From contig JAKLPV010000226.1 of the NCBI GenBank assembly GCA_022013685.1, positions 1 through 64,000 of the forward strand: 64,000 nucleotides of DNA, written 5' to 3'. The notes beneath the pieces were generated by a model. The model was not told the DNA's origin. It searched no databases and was given only the letters and a program-made list of their open reading frames with translations. The DNA is from Anaerolineae bacterium. Lineage in GTDB: Bacteria > Chloroflexota > Anaerolineae > Anaerolineales > Villigracilaceae. Both the position numbers and the translations under genes were made by a program. Of the stretch, positions 57,336-64,000 are shown one piece after another (within the stretch, counting starts at the first letter, position 1; every line of letters begins with the position of its first letter).

Positions 57336-57692
57336 ATGAAGCCTGAAGATTATCCTGAAATCAGCCCGCAAGAATTGGCTGAAAAGCTGCAGAACGACCT
57401 CCATTTCCACTTGCTGGATGTACGCGAGCTGTGGGAACTCGACCATTCCCAAATCCGCCACCCGCGTGTGACGGTGATCGCCATGAGCCAGATGGCGCGA
57501 GAGCGTGAAGAAGCCTTTCCGCCAGAATTACGCGATCATGAAACTGACATTGTTGTTATGTGTCATCACGGTGTGCGCTCGATGCAGGTTACCCAATGGA
57601 TGCGCAGCCTGGGCTGGAAAAAAGTCTTCAGCCTGGCAGGCGGCATTGATGCCTACGCAAGCCAAATCGACCCATCGGTGGGCTTTTACTAA
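57336..57692 (+). CDS. Rhodanese-like sulfurtransferase
   Basis: A 118-aa single rhodanese domain. The active-site loop is 'DIVVMCHHGVRSMQVTQWM' with Cys76. CH2A motif 'FHLLDVRELWELDHSQI' is in the N-terminal half. These proteins move sulfane sulfur or deliver it to acceptors; the acceptor is unknown. Six base pairs after the UPF0316 stop codon, so the two are probably co-translated. Confidence 0.92.
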   Translation: MKPEDYPEISPQELAEKLQNDLHFHLLDVRELWELDHSQIRHPRVTVIAMSQMAREREEAFPPELRDHETDIVVMCHHGVRSMQVTQWMRSLGWKKVFSLAGGIDAYASQIDPSVGFY

Positions 57693-57716
57693 CAGATGTG
57701 ATGAAGAAGGGGGAGG

Positions 57717-58460
57717 CTAAACCCGGCCAGATTTTCCCAGCCGGCGCAGATCACGGTAGTTCCAGCGCACTTGCCAGACGCGAAAAGCGGCTTCGGCTTG
57801 AATCTTGAGCGACATCTTCGATTTACCCCAGCGCCGGTCCGCAAAGTAAATCGGCACTTGGGCAAATTGGAATTCCAGGCAGTGGGCCATGTACGCCATT
57901 TCGACCAGGAAAATATAGCCGCTCGATCGAATTCTATGCAAGGGCATTCCGCGCAAGGTTTCTGTGCGCCAAAGGCGATAGCCGGTGGTTATATCACGCA
58001 ACTTGAACCCCAGGATGGTGCGCGCGTAAAAGTTGCCGAAGGCCGAAAGGGATTTGCGCCATAACGGCCAGCGTTCATCAACACTTCCGCCGGGAACATA
58101 GCGGGAACCGAGCGCCACATCTGCCCCGGATTTCAGGGCGGCTGTCATCTCGATCAGGCGGGCGGGTTCGTGTGAGAAATCGGCGTCCATTTGGGCAATT
58201 GCCTCAGCGCCTGACTCGATGGCCTGCTGGATCCCTTCAAGGTAAGCGGTACGCAGCCCCAATTTCCCGGCGCGATGCAGCACTGTAATCTGGCCGGGGC
58301 GGCTCGCAGCCTGTTCGTCGGCGATCCTGCCTGTGCCATCGGGGCTGTTATCGTCTACGATAAGCAGGTGTAAATCGAGCGGAAGCGCAAATAAAGCGGA
58401 GACCATGCCAAGCAGGTTCTCCGCTTCGTTGTATGTGGGTAGAATGATCGTCGTACGCAA
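57717..58460 (-). CDS. Polyprenol monophosphomannose synthase-like glycosyltransferase (GT2)
   Basis: A 247-aa GT-A enzyme without C-terminal TM segments. It has 'RTTIILPTYNEAENLLGMV', the DXD-like 'AQMDADFSHEPARL', 'LGSRYVPGGSVDERWPLWRK' and 'DITTGYRLWRTETL'. These are the marks of Dpm1/Ppm1. It should transfer mannose from GDP-mannose to a polyprenyl phosphate for use outside the cell. It follows the response regulator gene by 7 bp. Confidence 0.9.
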   Translation of the reverse strand: MRTTIILPTYNEAENLLGMVSALFALPLDLHLLIVDDNSPDGTGRIADEQAASRPGQITVLHRAGKLGLRTAYLEGIQQAIESGAEAIAQMDADFSHEPARLIEMTAALKSGADVALGSRYVPGGSVDERWPLWRKSLSAFGNFYARTILGFKLRDITTGYRLWRTETLRGMPLHRIRSSGYIFLVEMAYMAHCLEFQFAQVPIYFADRRWGKSKMSLKIQAEAAFRVWQVRWNYRDLRRLGKSGRV

Positions 58461-58467
58461 AAATCAC

Positions 58468-59322
58468 CTATTTGCAAGCAGCCAATAAGGCTTTTTTTAG
58501 ATTTTCTACAGTCTCCAGCTTTTTACCGGCCAGTTCAAACGATCCGATTCGTACCGCCAATCGGTTTTTACGGGACATGACCTGGTCTCGGTCTTTGATG
58601 GGGTAGAAATAGTCCAGGGATTGTTCGAGGCGGGTGCGAACCCGTTCTTCTATTGCGGAGAGCGAGGCCGTATCCAGGACAAGCACAAACTCAGTGGCCG
58701 AGAGATGCCCAAGGAAATCATCTGTGCCACCGGCTTCGCGCATGGCATTTTGTAACATCAGGCTGACAGCGCGCATCACATCGTCAGAAGCCACGAAACC
58801 ATAATGGTCGCGGAAGATGTCAAGGTTATCAAGGGAAACGACCATCAAGCCAACTTTGCGGCCAGCCAGGCACTGGGATAACTTTTCGTCAACCAGTTCG
58901 CCTTCGGGCAGGCTGGTAACAGGATTGGTCAGGGTGTCTTGCTGGGTGCGGCGCAAGGAATTGCGCACTCGCAGGCGCAGTTCTTGTACATCGAAGGGTT
59001 TGGTGATGTAGTCGTCTGCGCCCAATTCGAGTCCGTGTAAGCGGTCGGAGCGGTCACGCTTTTCGGTCAGGAAAATAATCGGGATGGCGTTCGTCTTTCG
59101 GTCTGAACGCAGGCGACGGGCGACTTCGTACCCGTCAATATCGGGCAGGCGAATGTCCAGGATAATCAGGTCTGGGCGGGCGGTCAGGGCGGCGCGGACG
59201 CCGTCTTCTCCCCAATTGACGGTGAATACCTCGTAGCCCTGCACGCGAAAATATGCGTTGAGCATGTCTGCAACGTCGAGGTCATCCTCAACGATCAGGA
59301 TTTTGGATTTTTCTTCTGCCAC
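58468..59322 (-). CDS. Response regulator with degenerate GGDEF domain
   Basis: A 284-aa protein. The receiver domain (8-122) has the acidic pair in 'LIVEDDLDVAD', the phospho-acceptor Asp56 in 'LIILDIRLPDIDGY' and the switch Lys in 'DDYITKPFDV'. The rest is a diguanylate-cyclase-like fold. Where GGDEF is expected it reads 'LSATEFVLVLD', so the catalytic site is lost. It probably acts as a nucleotide-sensing or protein-binding output. No partner kinase is in the window. AT/GC composition is normal. Confidence 0.85.
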   Translation of the reverse strand: MAEEKSKILIVEDDLDVADMLNAYFRVQGYEVFTVNWGEDGVRAALTARPDLIILDIRLPDIDGYEVARRLRSDRKTNAIPIIFLTEKRDRSDRLHGLELGADDYITKPFDVQELRLRVRNSLRRTQQDTLTNPVTSLPEGELVDEKLSQCLAGRKVGLMVVSLDNLDIFRDHYGFVASDDVMRAVSLMLQNAMREAGGTDDFLGHLSATEFVLVLDTASLSAIEERVRTRLEQSLDYFYPIKDRDQVMSRKNRLAVRIGSFELAGKKLETVENLKKALLAACK

Positions 59323-59362
59323 GGTGGCCTCACAACAGGCTGGATATAGTAAAAGGATTTAC

Positions 59363-59398
59363 AGATAAAAATGGCTCAATGATGGGCCATTTTTATCT
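59363..59398. terminator. Terminator after the V4R gene
   Basis: AGATAAAAATGGC/GGCCATTTTTATCT long AT-rich stem. It divides the roadblock-V4R operon from the response regulator gene. Confidence 0.8.
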
Positions 59399-59420
59399 TA
59401 ATTCATCAGATTTTACAGTG

Positions 59421-60056
59421 CTAAGCGATTGGCTCTTTCTGGATGATAAATTCACAAACATCATCGCCTAACGCGATACACCTTGATTCGTTGACGCGGA
59501 ACTCATTGCCGCCTGAAACCCATTTCAGACCTTCTTGCAACAGTCCAACAGCGACAAAACAAACAGGTTTGTCTACGCCTGTGCGGCCCTGGCAAACCGG
59601 GCATTTGTGGATCGTGTAAACAAATTCGTTTTCGCGTTCTTCAACCGTGCTGTGCTGGTCTGAAACCTGACTGAAAATTTTCGCCATTGCGGGAATGCCA
59701 ATGCGCATTTTGGCCTGCAGGGGGAGAACTTTGAATGCCAGGTCGCCAGCGCCAGCCAGGGCGCCAAAGTTGCGCAGGGCATCAGCAAAGGTGGCGCGTC
59801 CGGCGCGCAGGGCCAGGCCGCGTCCGCCGCGCGGGCCGTACATTTCCTCCAGAGCGATATTAATTGAGGAAACATCGGCAAAATCGAATTGTTTTTCGAG
59901 GTTATCGGGGGGATAACTGTCAATATATTCGTTCAGGCCCGCCAAGTTGAGAATAGCATTCAAGCCATTCTTGCCCATGACTTCCTCAAGGGCTTTAATC
60001 ATGATCAGGCCAAATTTATTTGGGTAGTAAAGTCCTGCTTTTTGAATCGGGCTCAT
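59421..60056 (-). CDS. V4R-domain protein
   Basis: A 211-aa protein. The C-terminal part 'CPVCQGRTGVDKPVCFVAVGLLQEGLKWV' and 'RVNESRCIALGDDVCEFII' matches the V4R (4-vinyl reductase) domain with its conserved cysteines, which may bind metal or a hydrocarbon ligand. The N-terminal half is helical ('KFGLIMIKALEEVMGKNGLNAIL') and often accompanies this domain. It lies 13 bp after the roadblock gene and is likely its signalling partner. Confidence 0.82.
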   Translation of the reverse strand: MSPIQKAGLYYPNKFGLIMIKALEEVMGKNGLNAILNLAGLNEYIDSYPPDNLEKQFDFADVSSINIALEEMYGPRGGRGLALRAGRATFADALRNFGALAGAGDLAFKVLPLQAKMRIGIPAMAKIFSQVSDQHSTVEERENEFVYTIHKCPVCQGRTGVDKPVCFVAVGLLQEGLKWVSGGNEFRVNESRCIALGDDVCEFIIQKEPIA

Positions 60057-60069
60057 AACAGTCTCCGCC

Positions 60070-60441
60070 TTAGATGAGTTTTTCCAGGTCTTCAGTAGCC
60101 CGGCGCATATCCAGGAAAATCAATCCCAACCTGGCCTGTTCGCGAGCAAGGGCTGTCAACACGGCTTCTTCGCCTACTGACACCAGAATAACAAAACCTT
60201 TTTCGCCTTTGATATAGACCTGTTCGAGCGAACCACGTCCCAGTTCTGAGGCAATTCGTTCACCCAGTGAAAGCATCGCTGCCGACATGGCTGAAACACG
60301 GTCTTCTTCAACACCTTGAGGGAGGGCTGAGGCAATGATCAGGCCGTCTACGCTGACGATTGCTGAAGCTTCAATGTCTGGTGAAGATGCTTGCAACTGC
60401 CGCAGCCTATCCACCATTTGTTGAGTACGAGACTTGGACAA
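60070..60441 (-). CDS. Roadblock/LC7 domain protein
   Basis: A 123-aa protein of the roadblock/MglB fold. It has 'DIEASAIVSVDGLIIASALPQG' and 'GEKGFVILVSVGEEAVLTALARE'. Bacterial members regulate small GTPases (as MglB does MglA) or act as scaffolds. No MglA-like GTPase is next to it. The start is TTG at 60441, supported by AGGAGG 7 nt before it. Confidence 0.9.
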   Translation of the reverse strand: MSKSRTQQMVDRLRQLQASSPDIEASAIVSVDGLIIASALPQGVEEDRVSAMSAAMLSLGERIASELGRGSLEQVYIKGEKGFVILVSVGEEAVLTALAREQARLGLIFLDMRRATEDLEKLI

Positions 60442-60496
60442 GACAACCCTCCTAACAAGAGTATTTCGATGTAATTTTCATGATCCAACACTCGTT

Positions 60497-60525
60497 ACTT
60501 TAGCACAGCGAGTATGGCATGTCAA
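60497..60525 (-). promoter_or_regulatory. Promoter of the roadblock-V4R operon
   Basis: TTGACA (60520-60525), a 17-bp spacer and TAAAGT (60497-60502) on the minus strand. Divergent from the L,D-transpeptidase promoter. Confidence 0.75.
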
Positions 60526-60593
60526 GCTGTAATGACTTTTTAATTATAGCATGATACTTACAAAGAGTTTACATTTCGGGCAAAAAAGGCATG

Positions 60594-60599
60594 TATAAT
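60594..60599 (+). promoter_or_regulatory. -10 box of the L,D-transpeptidase gene
   Basis: TATAAT 29 bp before the ATG at 60629. The -35 region is poorly conserved (ACATTT or TTTACA at unusual spacing). Confidence 0.5.
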
Positions 60600-60628
60600 T
60601 TGCGCACGCCAATAACGGTAAAACAACT

Positions 60629-61795
60629 ATGAAAAATATACCACTCTTCTTTCTTTTCCTTAGCCTCGTTTTTAGCCTGCTGCCCTCCCGGTCGGTCACA
60701 GCCCAAAATACAGTGATACCTGAGGCAGAGCATGGGGATGTACTCTGCGCTCCAGATGTTTACTTGTCAGATCCCGGCGACTGCCTGCCGCTTGGCCCTT
60801 CGCAAATTCTGACCGAACTGGCCCGCCAGGGTTTTCCGCACCCAACCCAGCCGCTTGCGGTGCTAAAACGGGACAACAGCCTGGGCCAGGTTCCTTTTCT
60901 TTATTACAAGATCACTGAATATACAACCAATACCTATTCGAGCCTGGATGGCGCTATCAGCAAATCTGGTGCGTTGCGCCAGATCGGGCCTGGCGATTTA
61001 ATTTACCTGACTTATATTGATGTTGAAGAGACCGATCGCGGTACTTATTTTCTTCTGCCTTCAGGCGAGTGGATGCCCGGAGATGGTACGCGCGTTTCAA
61101 CCCCAGACCTGTTTCGGGGATTGGAATTTGTCCGCACCCCGCGCACCGCTTTTGGCTGGGCTATTTTTGGCACCGACGTGCGTTCCAGCCCTGGCTATGC
61201 TTTCAATATCCCGGTTGTCGGAACGCTTCCAAAGCATGCTCTTGTGCAGGTCTATAACGCCATCAATGTCGAGGGTGAAGAATGGCTCTTGATTGGGCCG
61301 GATGAATGGGTTCCTGCGCGGCAAGTGGGCGTGGTCTACCCCAACACGACCCCGCCCGCGGGCGTCACCAATGGACGCTGGATCGATATCGACCTGGCCG
61401 AGCAAACCCTGACTGTTTATGAGAACAACCAACTGGTGTTTGCCAGCCTGGTGGCAACCGGCATGGAGCCTTACTGGACGCGCCCTGGGCTTTTCCAGAT
61501 ATACAGTATGAAAGAAACCGAAGATATGAGCGGCGCGTTTGAAGCTGACCGTTCTGACTATTACTATCTGGAAAAAGTGCCTTATACGCTCTATTTCGAT
61601 AAAGCCCGCGCCATTCACGGCGCTTACTGGCGCACTTCATTGGGTTATGAGCAGTCGCATGGCTGCGTCAACATGTCGATCGGCGATGCGGCCTGGGTTT
61701 TCAACTGGGCCAGCGAAGGCGACTGGGTTTACGTCCATGACCGCAGCGGGAATACACCAGATGATCCTGCGATTTATGGCGATGGCGGCGCATAG
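60629..61795 (+). CDS. L,D-transpeptidase (YkuD family), exported
   Basis: A 388-aa protein with a signal peptide (first 25 residues, ending SVTA-Q). An SH3-like central region carries 'GTLPKHALVQVYNAINVEGEEW'. The C-terminal YkuD domain starts at 'RWIDIDLAEQTLTVYENNQL' and has the catalytic 'HGAYWRTSLGYEQSHGCVNMS' with Cys near 345. It cross-links peptidoglycan-like or other cell-wall peptides. Convergent with the ABC exporter downstream. Confidence 0.94.
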   Translation: MKNIPLFFLFLSLVFSLLPSRSVTAQNTVIPEAEHGDVLCAPDVYLSDPGDCLPLGPSQILTELARQGFPHPTQPLAVLKRDNSLGQVPFLYYKITEYTTNTYSSLDGAISKSGALRQIGPGDLIYLTYIDVEETDRGTYFLLPSGEWMPGDGTRVSTPDLFRGLEFVRTPRTAFGWAIFGTDVRSSPGYAFNIPVVGTLPKHALVQVYNAINVEGEEWLLIGPDEWVPARQVGVVYPNTTPPAGVTNGRWIDIDLAEQTLTVYENNQLVFASLVATGMEPYWTRPGLFQIYSMKETEDMSGAFEADRSDYYYLEKVPYTLYFDKARAIHGAYWRTSLGYEQSHGCVNMSIGDAAWVFNWASEGDWVYVHDRSGNTPDDPAIYGDGGA

Positions 61796-61803
61796 GCTGG
61801 GGA

Positions 61804-63630
61804 TTAATCCTGCTCTTGCGTCACCAATTCTTTCATTTGTTCCACATAAGCCAGGCTTTGATGCCTGAAATAAGTGTTATATAGTTCGGCATAATGACCG
61901 CCTTGCGCAAGCAAGGCGTCATGATTCCCTTGCTCGATGATCGCGCCCTGCTTCATGACCACGATCCGGTCGGCGGCTTTGACGGTTGAGAGGCGATGGG
62001 CGATCAGGATGCTGGTTGAATTTTGCAGGATGAGATTTAAGGCCTGCTGGATCTGCCACTCGGTAAACGGGTCGATGCTGGCGGTTGCTTCATCCAGGAT
62101 GAAAATGGCCGGCTTCTGGACAAGGACTCGCATTAGCGCAACGAGCTGACGCTGGCCCATGCTTAATCGCCCGCCGCGCTCCCCGACTTCTGTATCCAGG
62201 CCATTGGGCAGGGTCTCCAGCCATTCGCCGTCGCCGATGCGGCGCGCCATTTCGATGATTTCATCGCGGCCCGTGCAATCCGGGCAGGCATAGCGGATGT
62301 TTTGCTCAACCGTGCCGGAAAACAGGAACGGCACCTGCGAAACGATCCCCAACTGGCGGCGATATTGCTGAAGATCAAAGGAACGGATGTCCTGTCCATC
62401 CAAAAGCAAATTCCCGGCCTGGAATTCGTAAAAGCGGGCGATTAATTTGGCGATCGACGATTTGCCTGCGCCGGTGTGACCCACCAGCGCCAGATTCTCT
62501 CCCGCAGCAATGCGCAGGTCAAACTGGGTCAGGATCGGCTCTTTGTCGGTATAACGGAAGTCCAGATTTTCGAAGTGAATTTCCCCTTTAAGCGGCGGCA
62601 CATCCCGTTTATCCAACTGGGTCACATTGGGGTCGGCATCGATCAGTGCAAAAGCGCGTTCGGCTGCCGACAGACCAGATTGGATTTGCGCCCAGAACGA
62701 AGTCAGGTTTAGCAGGGGGAACATGAAATAATCCAGCGAATTGATAAACAGGAACCACGCGCCGACGGTTACGATACCCGCCGCTGCGCTCATACCGCCG
62801 GTGTAGACCAGGACGCCGACAAAAATACCTGAAGTGGCATTGAGCACCGGGAAGACCAACGAGAGCACAAATCCGCGGCGCACATTGACACGATAGGCTT
62901 GCTGATTGGCGGCTTCAAAAATGTCGAAGATGCTGCCTTCCTGGCGGAAATTTTTGGCAACGGCGATCCCGCTGACGGTTTCCTTGATCGTGGCATTGAC
63001 ATCGGCCATGGCCTGCATCCCGCGCCGGGTGACAATGCGCGCCAGTTTTCGAAATCCCATTGCGATTGCAAATACAACCGGCATGAAGGCCAGCATGACC
63101 AGGAATAGACGCCACTCGGTATTGAACAGCACGATGCCCAAAATGAGCGTCTGCACCAATTGTGAGCCGACATCGGTGATGATGACGACCAATTGGCCGA
63201 AGTCGTTGGTGTCGCTGGTGATACGGCTGACGATGCGCCCGCTGGAGAATTGGTCGTAGAACGATAGGTCGTGCTCGGCGGCGGCGCGAAAGGCGCGCGT
63301 GCGAATGTCGAGCACGACATCCCCGACGGCGCGTACGGTTAGCGAACGCCGCAGCCAGTTTAGTCCCCAGTTCATAAAGGCGATCAGGGTCATGCCGCCG
63401 CCGACCAGCAGGATGGCTTCAACGGTGGGCCGCTCGGCCAGCAAATCCATAATCGCGCTGACGATGACCGGCAGGGCTGCGCCCAGGGCGGCCATCAGGA
63501 GCATCAGCCCCAGGATGGCTGCCATGCGCCCCTTCTGCGGGGCAAAATAGCTGACCATGCGTTTTGCCAGGTCACTATCTTTGTACTGGCGATCGTATTT
63601 TTCTTCGTTTAGTCCGGCAAAAAAACCCAT
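61804..63630 (-). CDS. ABC exporter (MsbA/MDR-like, single-gene)
   Basis: A 608-aa protein: ABC_membrane domain (about 30-330) and nucleotide-binding domain. Walker A is GHTGAGKSS, signature LSMGQ, Walker B 'AIFILDEATASID' with an intact Glu. All residues for a homodimeric exporter are present. Unlike the pair at 40549/43135, no partner is adjacent. Substrate unknown. Confidence 0.92.
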   Translation of the reverse strand: MGFFAGLNEEKYDRQYKDSDLAKRMVSYFAPQKGRMAAILGLMLLMAALGAALPVIVSAIMDLLAERPTVEAILLVGGGMTLIAFMNWGLNWLRRSLTVRAVGDVVLDIRTRAFRAAAEHDLSFYDQFSSGRIVSRITSDTNDFGQLVVIITDVGSQLVQTLILGIVLFNTEWRLFLVMLAFMPVVFAIAMGFRKLARIVTRRGMQAMADVNATIKETVSGIAVAKNFRQEGSIFDIFEAANQQAYRVNVRRGFVLSLVFPVLNATSGIFVGVLVYTGGMSAAAGIVTVGAWFLFINSLDYFMFPLLNLTSFWAQIQSGLSAAERAFALIDADPNVTQLDKRDVPPLKGEIHFENLDFRYTDKEPILTQFDLRIAAGENLALVGHTGAGKSSIAKLIARFYEFQAGNLLLDGQDIRSFDLQQYRRQLGIVSQVPFLFSGTVEQNIRYACPDCTGRDEIIEMARRIGDGEWLETLPNGLDTEVGERGGRLSMGQRQLVALMRVLVQKPAIFILDEATASIDPFTEWQIQQALNLILQNSTSILIAHRLSTVKAADRIVVMKQGAIIEQGNHDALLAQGGHYAELYNTYFRHQSLAYVEQMKELVTQEQD

Positions 63631-63727
63631 GCAACCTCGTTATGAGTGATGAGGTGATGAGATGAAAGCAAGCCTCTCATCACCTTCTCTTTTATAGTTC
63701 TCTGATATTTGCTCCGTGAAGAAGGGT

Positions 63728-63773
63728 CGCATTTTGGGGTATGCGCGCGTACGCGCGCATACCCCAAAATGCG
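63728..63773. repeat. 46-bp perfect palindrome
   Basis: CGCATTTTGGGGTATGCGCG is the outer part of each arm; the centre is CGCGTACGCG. Both halves match without a mismatch or spacer. It lies downstream of the ORF at 63799 and upstream of the ABC exporter gene, with a second hairpin GGTGATGAGA/TCTCATCACC at 63653-63685. It may act as a terminator or a binding site. Confidence 0.9.
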
Positions 63774-63798
63774 GGGATTTATCACGGGAATCTCTTAT

Positions 63799-63987
63799 CT
63801 ATTCTGAATCTTCAAAGATATACTCGTCGTCAATTTCGCCATCCCCATCCAGGTCAACGTCGAAATAAAGGCCTTCGGGATTGGCGTCCGTCCATTCAGC
63901 GTAGTTGATGTAGACAACCGCGCCCGCGCGCAGCAGGATGCCCTCGGCGTAGAATTCTTCTTCGAATTCATCGCTGATGCGTGTCAT
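63799..63987 (-). CDS. Acidic small protein or C-terminal end of a gene reaching past the window
   Basis: At least 62 aa. The frame stays open to the right edge, so the ATG at 63987 may be internal. The C-terminus has an EF-hand-like loop 'DVDLDGDGEIDDEYIF' with the D-x-D-x-D-G spacing of calcium-binding loops. No family can be named. Very acidic. Confidence 0.45.
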   Translation of the reverse strand: MTRISDEFEEEFYAEGILLRAGAVVYINYAEWTDANPEGLYFDVDLDGDGEIDDEYIFEDSE

Positions 63988-64000
63988 GTAAAAGGCGAAA

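Overview
The window looks like chromosomal DNA of a Chloroflexota bacterium, most likely class Anaerolineae. This is inferred from gene content and style, since no rRNA gene is present. Supporting features are a bacterial HerA/NurA pair, a soluble flotillin-like protein, a roadblock/V4R signalling pair, a dolichol-phosphate-mannose-synthase-like glycosyltransferase, a fused CoxS-CoxL molybdenum hydroxylase, and a very high density of short hairpin repeats. The sequence is moderately GC-rich with several visibly AT-richer patches (about 1500-2250, 35530-36280 and 39330-40440). I found no tRNA, rRNA, CRISPR array, prophage or replication origin.

Layout. 1-2.6 kb: a HicBA toxin-antitoxin pair between two related lipoprotein genes. 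2.7-6.3 kb: mfd. 6.6-14.1 kb: methyltransferases, an MFS exporter, a UPF0104 membrane protein, a MEMO-type protein, a Nudix hydrolase, an ECF sigma/anti-sigma pair and a DUF3054 protein. 14.2-21.9 kb: a tryptophan operon transcribed leftward as trpS-trpE-trpG-trpD-trpC-trpF-trpB, preceded by a consensus promoter and a T-box riboswitch with a UGG (Trp) specifier. trpA is not in the window. 22-24.3 kb: flotillin-like protein. 24.5-28.3 kb: molybdenum hydroxylase genes. 28.5-31.3 kb: cupin, DinB, YcaQ-like and isoprenylcysteine-methyltransferase-like genes. 31.3-32.6 kb: a broken REP-associated (RAYT-type) transposase with an array of its presumed REP palindromes. 32.6-37.5 kb: a HerA-NurA operon with three extra genes. 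37.6-40.4 kb: a SIMPL lipoprotein, a beta-hydroxyacid dehydrogenase and two small AT-rich genes. 40.5-45.5 kb: a MarR-controlled heterodimeric ABC exporter. 45.6-54.3 kb: a sugar/nucleoside scavenging cluster (GH3, GH2 mannosidase, nucleoside hydrolase, DUF4038, DeoC) under an AraC regulator. 54.6-57.7 kb: glycogen phosphorylase, UPF0316 and rhodanese. 57.7-60.5 kb: glycosyltransferase, response regulator, V4R and roadblock genes. 60.6-64 kb: L,D-transpeptidase, a third ABC exporter and a 46-bp perfect palindrome.

The most unusual property is the behaviour of the short palindromic repeats. At least ten families occur. They fill nearly every spacer of the trp operon, they supply C-terminal tails and stop codons to several genes, and in several places they sit in frame inside conserved enzymes: TrpC (two different families), Mfd, the CoxS-CoxL fusion (two families) and the RAYT transposase itself. 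This resembles the Rickettsia palindromic elements, but with several families acting in one 64-kb stretch. The REP array next to the RAYT gene also contains three truncated copies of the transposase 5' end, each lying between two REPs.
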